Shown piece after piece: positions 1 to 12,600 of a DNA stretch of 64,000 nucleotides (positions are counted from its first letter, which is position 1; every line of letters begins with the position of its first letter). The stretch comes from Alitta virens (Eukaryota; Annelida; Polychaeta; Phyllodocida; Nereididae): contig OW028581.1 in NCBI GenBank assembly GCA_932294295.1, positions 15,777,162 to 15,841,161 of the forward strand. The letters run 5' to 3'. The notes below the pieces were generated by a model, which did no database searches, was not told where the DNA came from, and saw only the letters and a list, made by a program, of their open reading frames with translations. Both the position numbers and the translations under genes were made by a program.

Positions 1-1328
1 TGATGAAAGTCAAACTGGTTACGTTCACCTCAGATCAATGTCGGCGGGCATTCAGTAACTCACTAGTTACGCTCAAACAGATTTAGGTCCAATTAAGTAG
101 CATACGAACCCAATAGGAGACTCGTTGCTAACAGAGGGAGCCACGGTCCAAGCCATTGTGTAATGACGTAATCATACAATTAGGTCACTGAGTGCATTTG
201 ATGGCGCCATAGTAGACTGACTCATTCCCGTCTCAAGTAAGGAGACGGGTCGTGTCTGTCAATCGAAAGGTGACGTCACAATGTGCGGATGCTAGATATA
301 GGCCTATACCCCACAATCAGTTGTATACCACATAGAAAAGCCATGTGGTATAGCCTATGTGGTATACATGTGTATACTACATGGCTTACCTTACAAGGAT
401 GGGAAATGTATACCACATACTTCTATTTATGGCAGGCCAATGACAAAAAATCACTTTTTGCAGCTAAGCGCCTCGCCGTTTAAACTAGTGCCGCCGCTAT
501 AAAACAATATTCGTCACAGTTTTACCACCATTCTACAGATAAAATTGTCAGCTCTCTGAGAAAATTTGAATTTTTGAAATCGGACCAGAAGTAACGTTTC
601 TAGAGCCAAAAACTTAACAGAAAGTCAATGGACTGTTCAGTCCACAGATACAAGCTATTGTGTGGCTGTGTTGCTATTGGCAACGTCATAGGAGCATCAT
701 CGCTTCGGTAATACAATCGAATAATACTGAAAAATAAACCATTATCTTTCAAAATCTACTATAAAAACAAATTCTTACAAGAAATATCTAACAACTGGTT
801 TGTAAATATCATTCGTAAATTCCTTTATGATTCTGAAAATGTCCCCGAAAGTTTTGAGGTGATGACGTTGCTGACAGTTAAGCAATGCTCTGATTGGTCG
901 ATGGCAAAAATGAATATTCATGAATTTTTCTATACTGCATGAATGCATAGCCAGGCAGCTCAACTAAAAGTGAACACTGTGGGGTATAAATAAGACCCAA
1001 GTGGATATGTGGTATTTTTTAATATTCCCTCACTTGTGGAAAGATTGGCTTCAGAATTCAATCCTGGCCAATCTGTCCACTCGTGGGGAATATAAAAAAA
1101 TACCACATAACCATTGGGACTTATTATAATATCAACCAATCCGATCACAGAATTCGCCAGACCCAACCTGAGTGTTTTTCCCACAGGGAACCAGGGAGCA
1201 TGTAGATGACGTCATCAAACAATGGTTGTCTCCCTGCGTCAGTTACGAGATTCCCATTGCGAATGTTTACTAATAAAGGCTCTTATTGGCTAATCCTTCT
1301 TTCCTTGATATGGTTTGTTAATATTCAG
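1..1328. other. Non-coding stretch upstream of gene A's first visible exon
   Basis: I see no convincing exon here. The short open frames have no splice context and no recognisable domain. The stretch holds repeats of the word 'gtggtata' around 310-420, a hairpin-forming element at 1004-1108, and several 'gacgtca' words that also occur in dispersed repeats elsewhere in the window. Because the exon at 1329 begins in phase 1, this is probably intron, with the 5' part of gene A outside the window. Confidence 0.6.
1004..1108. repeat. Hairpin-type inverted repeat (MITE-like)
   Basis: The left arm starts 'atgtggtattttttaat' and the right arm ends with its near-perfect reverse complement. An inner pair, agattgg and ccaatct, also matches. 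The short AT-rich arms around a small centre fit a non-autonomous element; no transposase is present. Confidence 0.65.
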
Positions 1329-4026
1329 TTGAGAGTCCAATCTGCAGTGGTTGGCAAGAATGGTCAGAATGTGAAGGAACGTGTGAATCATCTACCCAAT
1401 CAAGAACAAGAACATGTATTCTTTCCACTAATAGTGATGCCACCAATGGTCAAAATATGACAGAGGAAGAGTTCCAAGATTGTGGTCTGGATTCATGTGG
1501 CCTGTCAGGTGAGGAATACAATTAGAGTATAGTAGAACTCGTATACATATAAAATGTTTAGTCCAGACTGAGTTGGATTACTACTTATGCAGTATTGAGC
1601 TACATGTATACCAATACTTATACTTTAATAAGTACCTGAAAATTCTGAGGTTGGTGTTTAACTGCAGCCTGCAACCATGTTCCAGCACAAGCCAAAGCTA
1701 TAATTACTTTTCAAAGTAATTTTAAATTCCAATATGTAAGACTTTCAGTGGTTTAACTGTGAGTTGCCTACAGCTAGTTTTACATTTTGGTAACTTTGGA
1801 TAACATTTTCCTTCTTAGCCTTTGCTAGCTGTAGTTGAAAGTTGAACATTCTTTAAAAGTAACTGCATAGTTTCAGATGTTTTGGTGGCTGTATTTGGCA
1901 GTTAAGCCTATTACATTGGCTTATCATACTTAATGCAGCACAACACAGGACCTGTTGTTGATTTCTGAACGTTTTTAATTTCATTTAATTTTTCTTGTAG
2001 GACTTAACTGTTACTCGTGCGAGTACAATTTTGATGGATCAAGTGTACCCACCGAATGTTCATCATCCATACAATGCAGTGGATCACACGACCAGTGTGT
2101 CTTTGAATATAGTCCAGGGGCTGATGGGGTTGTATCTGCAGTATCTAGGTAAAATTCTTCTGAAATAAATGACAACTCGTAACTATACTATATAACTGGA
2201 AATTACATGTTTATAACAATGAAACAAGTTAACTACTTGTAAGTACAGTATAACTACACTATTTTTGACGAACCTTACTCAAATTCCTCAAACATATTTT
2301 TATGATATTTTCCTCATAAAAAAAAAAAAATGTATTAATTGTAAGAAAAAACAATTTTACCAAGAATGACTTGCAAAAAATCAAGTTGAGGAATTTGTCG
2401 CCTGAAGTTCTCCTTCTTTCAAATCGATTGGAAGATTTAAGACTAAAATACGAATTGACATATTAAATGCTTGAGAAACACTCTAATTATAAATTAATTA
2501 CCTTTTGTTTACAGGTGTGGTTCTGCTGTGGAATGTGATTATGTTAACATAGGGTCATCATGCTCAAGTTTGCTGTTTTTGGGGTAAGAGTCATCATGAA
2601 CTACATTTTCACCAAAAAAAAAACCGAATCCCTATTTGACAATTAAATGTCTAATGTCCCAATGTGACTGGGTCTGAAAGCTGATTCAGCTTATATGACC
2701 AGCTGCCAGAGGCAGATGTAATGATGATATGATAAGGCTTGGAGTCAACACCATGTTACACATTTACCCCATGGGTGGGGTGTTTTACTCGCCTCAGCAT
2801 AGACACCGAGTACGAGGCACCTCCAATTTAACTTAACGTCTCATGCAATCGGCATCCAGCTGGGATGTAGCTCATGAAGAGTGCTCGGCAGAGATGGCCA
2901 ATGTGGAATTGGCAGATGCCTCAACCATAATACTACTTGAATACTTTTTTTAAGTAATAATATGCAGTTTATGTCCAAGCAAACATGGCCCAGAGAGTCA
3001 ACGTGTGGTATAAATATTGTTACCACATAATATAGGCAAGAGTTGACTAAAACACCTTAACACTGAATAGTCAGTTATATAAATTAATTAAATTAAGTGC
3101 AATTCGCTGTTTCTGATCAACAAAATGTCTAATTGTGGCTCAGCACTTTGTGCGACCTATTATGGACATTCTTTGCTTGTTCACTCATCAAAAACTAAAT
3201 TAATAAATTTCTCTTATATAGCCTATTGGCTGGCTTAGAGTAGTAAATGTCTAACAATGAAACTACAGAATAATTAGATGATCATGTGCTGAGTTTATGC
3301 AATTCTAGTAAAAGTGCAAATCTTTCAAGCAGGTAGTTCAGAAAAATTGCCTTAACTAAATAAAATATGAATCTGTGTCTCTTATATTTTCAAAAGAAGA
3401 TTCCTTAAGTCATTACACAGCCTATCGGCTATATGGTTTAACCAATTATTTTGTTTAATTATAGGAAAATAGCAAAACATGTCTAAAATTAGGTTGTTAG
3501 ATTTTGAGGTGACAGCACACAGTGTCAGGGATACACCATTATACTTGATACACAGTGAGATACCAATTGCACTAGTGGAACAAGATTCAAATCATTCGTT
3601 TTATCCGCATTTATTCATACATTTACTGTAAAAAAATAAGTGTATAGTATATCAGAAAACAACAATATAATAATTTGTATTAGGAAACCAAACAATATGT
3701 GTAATGGTAGATGACAACAATATGCGAATTACAAACTCAAAATGTTATTTTCGTTTGTACTTATGTGATATATAAACATGATTTCCATTGATTTATAAGT
3801 TTATTTTATATCTCTTGCAAATAGGTCATCGGCAAGTTCAGAAGAAGTAATGGCTGCCCTGACCAACATCAAGGATTCCTGCACCATCTGTTGTAACTCA
3901 AATCATTGCAACAAAGGGTGGCATGTTAAAGCTTACCCTCATTTAAAAGCAAGCAGTGGTTCAAGATTCAACTTAAAAATCATGGCCTTAGTTTTGCATT
4001 TGACTGTCTTAATGTTTGTATTATGA
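1329..4026 (+). CDS. Gene A (3' part): TSP1 plus Ly6/LU protein with GPI-type tail
   Basis: Four exons are visible: 1329-1508, 2001-2148, 2515-2583 and 3825-4026, with intron phases 1, 2, 2 and a phase-1 entry. Exon 1 encodes a thrombospondin type-1 repeat (GWQEWSECEGTC followed by the usual spaced cysteines). Exons 2-4 encode one three-finger Ly6/uPAR (LU) domain that starts CYSCEYNF and ends CCNSNHCN, the family's CCxxxxCN hallmark. After it come about 20 hydrophobic residues (IMALVLHLTVLMFVL) and TGA, as in a GPI-attachment signal, so the protein is probably held on the outer cell surface. The 5' part lies outside the window. The last three exons match the end of gene B in sequence and intron phase, so the two are tandem paralogues. 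AATAAA lies 135 bases after the stop. Function is unknown; adhesion or recognition is only inferred from domain types. Confidence 0.85.
2690..2935 (-). repeat. tRNA-derived SINE (family A copy) in gene A intron
   Basis: It shares with 15370-15632 and 47650-47810 a run of recognisable blocks in the same order: 'ggagtcaacaccatgtt', 'cccatgggtgggg', 'cagcatagacaccgag', 'aacgtctcatg'. Read on the minus strand, the better copy at 15.4-15.6 kb has A-box-like and B-box-like words at its head, so the family looks tRNA-derived and inserted here in minus orientation. Confidence 0.6.
3045..3540. repeat. Dispersed element (family D), diverged copy in gene A intron
   Basis: The end 'cctatcggctatatggtttaaccaattattttgttt' through 'aggtgacagcacacagtg' matches 15967-16075 and 51480-51570. 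The better-preserved copies start with 'cacctcacagccca' and end with its reverse complement, which suggests a non-autonomous DNA element of about 350-450 bp. Confidence 0.5.
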
Positions 4027-4160
4027 TAGTTTTTTTTTTTTAACAGCATCAATATTTTCCTAAGGCTCGATTTGACGTTTAATTCTTTGCAACATGAAAT
4101 GATTGACAAGTGTTTCAAACAAATTTAAAATTGTATTTTTGGATAAATAAGTTTAATATG

Positions 4161-4166
4161 AATAAA
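4161..4166 (+). promoter_or_regulatory. Polyadenylation signal of gene A
   Basis: A canonical AATAAA lies 135 bases downstream of the gene A stop codon, in the expected orientation. Confidence 0.6.
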
Positions 4167-4259
4167 GATTCATTTTGAAATCTCAGAGTTTGTTGCATAT
4201 TCTCAATGTGTGACAGCATAATTTCATAGAGATGTGGTTACTGCAAACTACTTATGTAA

Positions 4260-5050
4260 AAATGGAAAGGGGTGATCCACATTTTAATCTCAACCACATA
4301 TAGTGGGTCACCGACGAGCATAGATTTATGTTGTGTTAATGACCCATCCGGTGCAGCCGGACTTCTGGTGGTGATAAGATGAAGGGTTGCTGAGATATGG
4401 GGCATTATAGATTTTGCTATTTATTCCAAACTCTTCAACACTTTACAACTTTTGATTGGGTAGCCGAAATTGGACCATCTTTGGGCCATACATAGTACGT
4501 AACAAGTCCATATGAATGACCTCGGATCAAAGGTCAAGGTCACAAGTGACCTCAAAAGTACAAATTATAATTGACTATATCTTCCTTATTTTCGATCAAT
4601 GAGTTGTGAGCAAAGTGTCATGATATGATGTAACAGAGGGCTTTCAGTGTATTATAGGTTATTTGATCTTGATGCGAGTAAAGGACACAATTCCATGTCA
4701 AATGTGAAAAGCTAGCAATTTTGACAACTTTTGTGCCTCAAAATCACTCTAGAGGGTTTGCTAAAAGGTTGGATTACACCTGCATGATATTTAAGGTACT
4801 TCAGTGTAATTACTACCTATAAATGGGGTAATTACCCCCAAATGGGGTAAGTACTATTACCAATTTAGTTTATATGCTGGAGTAGTTGTATCAATTATGT
4901 GCAGCCATTTTGGATGACCTCTGGTCGAAGGTCAAGGTTAGAGATGACCTTGAACATTATCCGATGGTGGCATACCTGAATCTACAAAATTAAAACCTCT
5001 GCCTAGGCTTCTCAGATATTCTGGTAATCATAACAAAGCAACATGTCTTG
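4260..5050. other. Intergenic stretch with old repeat sequence
   Basis: No gene is seen. It contains 'aggtcaaggtcacaagtgacct' and similar words near 4535-4560 and 4925-4950, plus 'aatggggtaattacccc' near 4825. The same style of sequence recurs around 54590-54900 in the cyclase gene (for example 'taattacccc', 'aaccaaatttggt'). This looks like a diverged dispersed repeat. Confidence 0.4.
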
Positions 5051-5105
5051 ATGTATGTAGTTTAACATGTTAACAACATCAATATTTTCCAACATAAAAT
5101 GATTG

Positions 5106-5480
5106 AGAGATGTTTCAAACGTTCAAGATAAGATAAGATAAATCTCTATTTACAGTCGGTTTTACATGAACAATAAAATAAGCAATGATGCATAAAAAGC
5201 ATGAATTGCATTCACAGCTCGGCTTCCAATCCCGAATAGCACTCTTAAAATCAATCAAATTTTGATTCTTAAAATCGGTTGGTAATTTATTATACAACAT
5301 GGGACCATTATACCTAAAAGAATAAAACCATACTTAATAGTATTATCATTTTCTTGGAAGAAATTACACTTAATTGGAGGAAGAACATTTAATTTGACTT
5401 TGTGAACATTGACTAGAATATCTTTTATTCTTCGTACATACAGTGACTCACAGTTTTTTTCAAAAAGGATTTTCTTTTGG
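5106..5480 (-). mobile_element. 3' end of a non-LTR (LINE) retrotransposon
   Basis: Read on the minus strand, an open frame encodes NGPMLYNKLPTDFKN followed by FKSAIRDW. This is the C-terminal signature of many LINE reverse transcriptases (WNxLPxxIR...FKxxL). It ends in a short A/T-rich 3' UTR and a (TTATC)n-type tail, seen on the plus strand as 'gataagataagataaat' at about 5128. Only a few hundred bases remain, so it is a 5'-truncated copy. Related tails lie at about 10.4 kb and 49.2 kb. Confidence 0.7.
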
Positions 5481-5639
5481 AGTAAGTACGATTTTGGTAA
5501 TTATAATATCTTCTTGAAATCTCAGAGAGTTTGTTGCTTTTTCTTAGTTGAAAAAAAATGTTGAAGAAAATAATTGCAGAATGTGTATGCAATGCCTGAC
5601 AAGCATTTAAAAAGGATCTGATAGACTATACATAACTTT

Positions 5640-6230
5640 TTGAAACAAACTGTAAAAACTTCCTGTAGTTTTTACGGTATCTTGCTGGCGAATTTGCTGG
5701 TGAAATTAAAAAAATTACGGTTACAAGTTGGTATACCGTAAACTAGAGCATACAGATTTTGCTGTGAAATGTACAGTACATGCTACTGTTAATTTGTGAT
5801 AATGGCTTACCGTAAAATCTTCCAATCGGCACCTTACAGTAAATTACTGTTCTACTTTGATGTTGGCCCAACCGATGAGCCCCTAAAATAAGCCAGTGTT
5901 AGGCCATCTACTGTAAATTTTGGTATCATACCATATTTGAAATTCACTGCTATTTACCATAAAATGCTGCAGTATCATGGTGTAGTCGTTATATACTGTT
6001 AAATGCTGTATGGTGTATTTTGATCTGTTTTACGGCAATCTACTGAATAAATTATGGTAAACTGCCATTTTCTTTACCTCAGCTGTTAATTTTATAGTAT
6101 TACGCTGTAGAATAGATTCATGTCATCTTGCAGTAAAAAATATTACGCTGCCATGCTGCATACCAAAATAACAGTGTAAAAACTACAGTTAAATTGCAAG
6201 ACAGCTACGGAAACTCTTTACAGTGCAAGT
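5640..6230. repeat. Degenerate tandem array built on TTTACGGTA / TACAGTAAA words
   Basis: About 590 bases are packed with variants of tttacggta, taccgtaaa, ttacagtaaatt and atactgtta at irregular spacing on both strands, with no open frame. It reads as an old satellite or expanded palindromic unit. Flanking sequence lacks these words. Confidence 0.55.
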
Positions 6231-7173
6231 ATCTCATTGTCTGGTTGTCAAGACCCGTGTGTGCTCAGATTTTGGACCAGAGTAGGTATAGTTTTGCATA
6301 AGTCAACTTGCTTGTCAGTTACGTAATATATCAATTATTTTTTCCTTAGTCCTCGCCTTACATGCATGGAAATTGGTCCAGTAGGTGCTGTATTAGAGAG
6401 TACCATTATTTGCAATAATATTTTGTAAAATAATATCGTGAATTATATGTTTTCCCAGTTAAACGCTAGGTGGCAGGGTATGTTGGTAGGGATTAAAGTG
6501 TAGTGTATCTTGCAAAGTATAAGCAGGTGAGGATTGACTTTGTTATGCATAATATAATCCAACATAAAACGCTTCAAAAGTTGATACTTGCTCAAAATGC
6601 CTTAATACTGAATATAGCCTGTTAGACTAAATTAATTCACCGTTTCTGAACCACAAATTGTATATAACACTTGAACAAAAGATATTTAATATAATTTACA
6701 AGTGTACTGCAGTAAACAGGAACAGAACATTTTTGGCTTTTAGTGGAACCAGAGCTTTCCTGAATCTGGCCATTGTCTATGTACTTGTTTTAAGAATACA
6801 ATGTACAATTTTATACTGTATGCATATGTATCAATAATAGTATGAATCAGCTAATGGTATGTTTTGTATTGCTGGTTTTTTTTATACTGTATTGAATGTT
6901 ATCCAAGGACCTAACGTCTGTCAAAAAGAACAGAAAAAAAAAACAAAAAAAAACATACACCAGCTCTCTGTGTTTTACGAAGCAAATGAAATCGCCAAGA
7001 TCCTATCATGTATTTAAAAGAATAATACTTGTAAACATATGATTATAATCAACTATTATTTGCCTGTATAAGTACTTACAACAAAAGCGTAGCCAGATTA
7101 TCGAGCTAATTCAAAGAGGGAGAGTCTTAGGTAACCATGGTAATGCTTACAGATAATTCAGAATAAATATAAA
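6231..7173. other. Intergenic, no gene seen
   Basis: AT-rich sequence with short A/T runs and no frame, splice pattern or RNA structure that I can support. It includes 'gccttaatactgaatat' near 6599, a word shared with family D elements. Confidence 0.4.
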
Positions 7174-7328
7174 TACATGTCCAATTGTGCCACGTGCGTT
7201 TTCCATGCGTTTGGATAAACGCATGGAAAACGCATGGTTTTTGCCTCATTATAATTAGCTAAAAACCATGCGTTTTCCATGCGTTTATCCTTCTCATGGA
7301 AAATGCACGTGGCACATTTGGCCATGTA
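7174..7328. repeat. Palindromic MITE, TACATGGCCAA family, copy 1
   Basis: Long near-perfect palindrome: arms run tacatg(g/t)ccaattgtgccacgtg ... and its reverse complement ... cacgtggcacatttggccatgta, around inner arms of 'ccatgcgtttatcc' type. At least nine copies occur in this window. The ends are palindromic TACATG/CATGTA, and no coding capacity is present. Confidence 0.85.
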
Positions 7329-8050
7329 GTAAACATGTCATTGGTAATGTACTGGTCAGCTCCAACCAATTTGTACTTCATTGTCAGCCAATATTGGTTT
7401 ATGTTTTACAGCAGCTGGACACCAAGCAGGTATAGTGCAGTAGAGCGGAACCAAATGTATGCTCATATTTGGCATCCATGAAATATTAAAAGATATCATT
7501 ATTTTTAGCCAAAATTTGTTCTAGCGAAGGAGAGGAATAATATTTGTGTAGCACAGCAGGGGTTTAGAATTAAAAAATTAAACAATGTCTTGTCTTGTGA
7601 AAATTTAAAAAGCGGTTGTTTTTTGTGACGTCATTCATTGAATTCAGGGATATGATGTCATAGGCATGACAAAAAGGCTCGATATATAAGGTAATAAATT
7701 TGGGTCAGGTATACTGTACTATTTTCCCACCAAGCAATCAGTGGGATTCCTCATCACCCACTATTCTTATAATGTTTTCTGTAATTTGGACATTTGATTT
7801 AATGGCATAAACAATAATTAAAGGTGTATGCCCCCCCCCCCCCTCCCCAACCAGTGTAACCTATATGAAAGTTCTACCCTTGAAGTGTGGACAGTATAAA
7901 CGCATAAGGGCCAACTATCACCATTTCACATCATTGAAAATTAGTAATAAGGTCTTATGAATTATTCAGTAATACAAGTAAAAATTCTTAAGCAGAAGTT
8001 GAAATTGCCGATGCTCTGCATGAAAATGATGATTGTGGAAAAATAACAGC
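7329..8050. other. Intergenic region upstream of gene B
   Basis: No gene is seen. A poly-C run lies at about 7830-7846. 'atatataagg' at about 7681 is a possible TATA-like word, roughly 370 bases before the candidate first exon at 8051, but nothing else marks a promoter. Confidence 0.35.
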
Positions 8051-8102
8051 ATGTCAAGATTATTAATAGTACTCATTATTTTTCAGTATATGATAGATTC
8101 AG
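8051..8102 (+). CDS. Candidate alternative first exon of gene B (signal peptide)
   Basis: ATG opens MSRLLIVLIIFQYMIDS, a short basic start and a hydrophobic core typical of a secretory signal, and the exon ends in phase 1 at a GT donor (gattcag|gtagg). Phase 1 is what the next gene B exons need. It could splice straight into exon 2, or into the acceptor at 9118/9119, where frame continuity is also kept. It competes with the signal-peptide exon at 9130. There is no transcript evidence. Confidence 0.4.
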
Positions 8103-8650
8103 GTAGGTTGGAAGGCTGTAAAACCGCGTGCACATGCTGTATGGCCCTCCTTCTGCGAACTCGGAAGCAAATGAGGGCTATGCTTGCTTGGCTAATGTGG
8201 AACCCTATACCATGGTATTTCAATGGAACTTGAGGTTTTTGAAATACCTATTATGTATGTATTACATATAATTAGGCTAAATCAAACTAGTAGTACAGCC
8301 CAAGGATTCGAACAATATCAAACATTATTGGTCTGATACACATGTTAGGGATATGTAATTGATATTCTGGCACTAAGATCGATAATTTGGACTTGAAGAT
8401 TATATTTCAATTATTGGTTTACTTAATTGGATCTTTTTTTTCATTTTATAATATTTTTCTGAAACCGTAATATTTTTTCATTGAACCATCCACATAGCAG
8501 TAGACAAGAATTTTGGACAAGTATTATTTCAATAGCTCAAGTTTAATCCCAGTAATCGAATTTATATAATAGTCCGAGACTGGCTGAAGCAAACGAAATT
8601 TCATTGAACAAACAAACAAATGCAACATTTCATCTTGGCTTGAACAGGTA

Positions 8651-9608
8651 ATTATTCATATGGTTCATTATTAGTTAAATGTTCATGTTTGTGAATATCA
8701 TTGGTATACTTATTACACATTAGACATTGCTAAAATTTATCACTAGAATTATGGAGACCCAGATAGCATTCCAAGTCGTATCAACGTCGGCGCGATGTTG
8801 GTCCGCTGTCGGCCACATCAAAATGATGGGGAGAGTTTTAAACTTTGAATACTTAGAGCATTGGAAATATATTGTACGACCATTATGTAAAGATTAATAC
8901 AAACAGTTGAATATGCTATAGAAATTTTGACTTTTAAAACATTATCCTATCTTTAGAAGCAAGAACAGGTCCTGCTTTTCTGTCTGTGGCAGAAGGAATA
9001 TCATAATTGACCAAAAAATACCAACTGATGCTTCAATATTGATTTTATTGTCCTCTTAAATATGTTTTATTAATAAATAAATACATATATCTCATACATG
9101 TGTCTTCATTTATTTCAGATAAATTCACAATGAAAATATCGATGTGCTGCTGGCATGGGGTATTGTTTCTCCTGTGCTACATTACTGAAATAGCCACAGG
9201 TTTGAGAATATTTTAAATAAGAATATTTGACTGTTCAGAAATGTCACCTCACTGATTAATGTACACTATGTTTTAAAGACCAAAATCGGTTAAACTGTGC
9301 TGTAAGCCTAACCTAATTACATATAAGCAGAAGTCAAATCGACCGCCCGATTTAAATTCGAGTTCGACAAAGCTACGACTCATGTATCGATAGATAAATA
9401 CATAAATGCTGTCAAGATTTTGCAAGTTCCACCAACTACCATGTGGCCGACAGCGGGCCAACATCGCGCCGACGTTGATACGACTTGGAATGCTATCTGG
9501 GTCTCCATAGTTCTAGTGATAAGTTTTAGCAATGTCTAATGTGTAATAAGTAAACCAATGATATTCACAAACATGAACATTTAACTAATAATAAACCATA
9601 TGAATAAT
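8651..9608. mobile_element. Element with about 168-bp inverted arms around a gene B first exon
   Basis: 8651-8818 and 9441-9608 are near-perfect reverse complements of each other. The inner parts of the arms carry the 'cccagatagcattccaagtcg' sequence of the small palindromic family found at 11956, 14335, 22467 and 37442. The roughly 620-bp interior has no transposase frame. It holds the putative exon 9119-9199 encoding a signal peptide. It may be a composite MITE or an inverted duplication. I could not confirm a target-site duplication. Confidence 0.7.
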
Positions 9609-12600
9609 GACGAGAAGGAAGAAATATTTTTATCAAAAATTTTACTTAAAGGAGAGACGGCATGTGGTGTCATTATGGTTCATGGATACGAAAAGTATGA
9701 AGAACACATGGGACTTTATTATCTGAGAGCCGAGAAAGTGGATGGATTTGTTTCATACATCTCATCCGCAGAAGACAGAAGTTTTATCATAAAAGCTGAT
9801 GGGGCACAATGGGTGTTGCAAGATAATACTGGTTCAAACGTAGGTGAGTGGTATCCTTGGTAAATTAGGTAATTTACAGAAATTGGTTTTGTAATATTAA
9901 AGGTACCGTATACTGGGGAGAACTTGTCATTTGCTAAAATGTTCGCGGACCATAGAGGCGATACCTTGGACATTCCTGGATATTCGAGTATACTACACAA
10001 TTTGTTATCACTATATAGAGCAATGCTGTGAGGCATGAGTTTGCAAGACAATCTATAAGCTACAGGTTCCCTATTAATTTTAATAATATGCCAATTGATA
10101 TTCAGGACAAACTTTATGCTCACTCCATGTGTAGTTTTAAAATTTACATTAAAAAAACAAACAGATCATTGATAATTATTTAAGCCAATGTTACATTTCA
10201 GACTGTTTTGTGTGTCATAACTTGTAATGCCTTATTTGAATAATTATTTTGTTAGTTACCTGAAAAAAGGCTGTAATAGCAATCCATATACTTCATTGTG
10301 GGCATGGACTCCAGGCACTGACATTCCTGTAATTTTCTACAGTTGGTGTTGATTTGTGGGTGGCCCCTGGGCAGCGATGACATGATCATCTTAGAGGGGT
10401 CACCCTGCTCAATGTTTTGTTTAAAATCACTGTATTTGTACCATGTTTTTTTTAAGTGAGCAAAATAAAATTAATCTGAATCTGAATATTCTTAGGAAAT
10501 CACGTTAACTGTTTGTGTTTTGATTGATGTATATACAGGAGCCATTACCAGAGGTGATGAAAAGTACCCTTATAACAATACCGGAGTCTGGGATATGGAA
10601 GGCACATTTTCTTTCTTTGGACTCAAAGCAGACCCCAAATTCAAAGTTGAGTGTATTGGTAAGTTAAATAAGTCTGTTTCAAAATGTCCGTTACCAGCAC
10701 CATGTTATTTCTGATACTGTATTGTATTATGATATTTGTATGATGCGTATTATGTATGTCATATGGCTGCAAAATAAACATCTCCGTCTGTCTGTCTGTC
10801 TGTTTCTTCCAAAATAATGGTAAAAGATGAAATACATGTGTTAAAAAAATTTTCTCAGACTATTACAAACAGAATTTCGTGGTATTTTGGATATGAAGAA
10901 TCACCTGATGAAATATTCCATGACACAAATTGCACCATGCATTGGTGTAGAGCTAGTGTAAACTGTCATTGCCTAAAGACACATCAACTGAAAATTTATT
11001 TATTTATTTATCTGCCTTTGGCACCAGTTGTTCATTGGGGTTGAGGGTAATCACGGAATTAGGTACACTTGTTATAAATTAATGTTCTGGCTATACAAGC
11101 TGTCCTGTCACTATATCATGAACATTTTTCTTTGTTTAAAAATTATCAAAACAGACCAGACACTATGGACAACAGTTGGAATTTGTCAGGATTACAAAAT
11201 TGATGGCACCGGTAGCGACACTCATGCAACTACTGCACAGCAATGCCTAGAAGAGTGTCGTTCCCATCCGGAGTAAGTTGTTACATCATACTGTTCTTGG
11301 TAACATCTTAACACTTTTAGGGGAAAGATCTTCGAATTTAAAAGTGTACCAGGAAAAAAAAATTGTGTTAATTATATACATTTTGATGCATTTTGTAGTA
11401 TGTCCAGGCAAGAATATCTCAGGAGAAATTTTCGGTCCATTCTTTTTTTTTTTTTTTTTTTTTTAAATTTTATCAGGATGCCTGTATAACATGCTAAATT
11501 GCTAGACATGGGCACCAATGTTGAAATGATGTCGAACCAATTTGGTTCATGTTATCTGGGGATGGTTATTTCACAAGTTATTCACAATATATGTCCATTT
11601 AATGGAGGATGTACAGTTGTGCCCAGAAGTTTACCAACTCCTCAGTACTTTTTCAATGCATGCGTTATGCAAAATATTGTTGCTAAGATGATATTTATGG
11701 CATTACCAAAATCTGTCGTATCATTGAAACAGGCTTCCTTGGCAGATTTTACGTTACGTTGTGTGTCTGGGGCTAGGTACAGCCAGATTCAGAAGATTCA
11801 GATTAATTTTTTTTGCCAAATACTTTTAAATTAGGTATACAATTTTATATTAAAAAAATACACATTATCACTGATTTTGCTGAACTTGGCGGGGTGACCT
11901 CCCAAAGATATTTAATATATCGCTGTCGGGAGCCACCCTATAGACATATATTTTACCCTGATAGCATTCCATATCGTTTCAATGCCAGGGCGATGTAAAA
12001 ACGATGTTGTAACGATGGCGGGCGATGTAGAAATGATGCTGGCCCGATTTGGAAGGCTATCTGGGTTACTGTAAATACAGTTAGTTGCCAGTGGCAAGCA
12101 TATTCACACACTCATAAGAGAAAAATTAACATGACCATTCAAGAAGTGATAATATTAAAAAAAGGGGAAATATAAAAATTTACTAATTTTTATAAAGTAG
12201 GGTTCAAATGCACTATTATAAAAGGTACGTGTCAATAATTACAGATGTAACAATTTTCTTGAACATATTTTCATTTACATAGGGGTAGATAAATGAACTT
12301 TCTTATAGCAACATTATCTTTTTTGGTAGTATTTTCATTTTGTAAACATTTGATACATTTATGGCCCCTATGTAAGTTGAACTGCAGCTGGACATACTAG
12401 CTGTCCTTAGCTATATATATACTAAAGAGCAAAAGATAAGCCTATTTTGATTAATAGGACAGGCAAATTGCAATGGAAAATACTGAGTAGTGTGTAAACT
12501 TTTGAGCACAACTGAAGTTTTCTGGGAGCCACTTAATCTTTCAAAACATCAATTATTTCGTTTTTGTCACATATGTCACTGCCAATATTAATGCACCAAT

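Noticed and set aside
7174..7328. CRISPR-like array or rho-independent terminators from repeated hairpins
   Set aside because: The genome is eukaryotic and the palindromes are dispersed MITE copies, not regularly spaced repeats.
9719..10123. 134-codon minus-strand frame
   Set aside because: Shadow of the gene B exon at 9600-9843 plus intron sequence; no supporting features.
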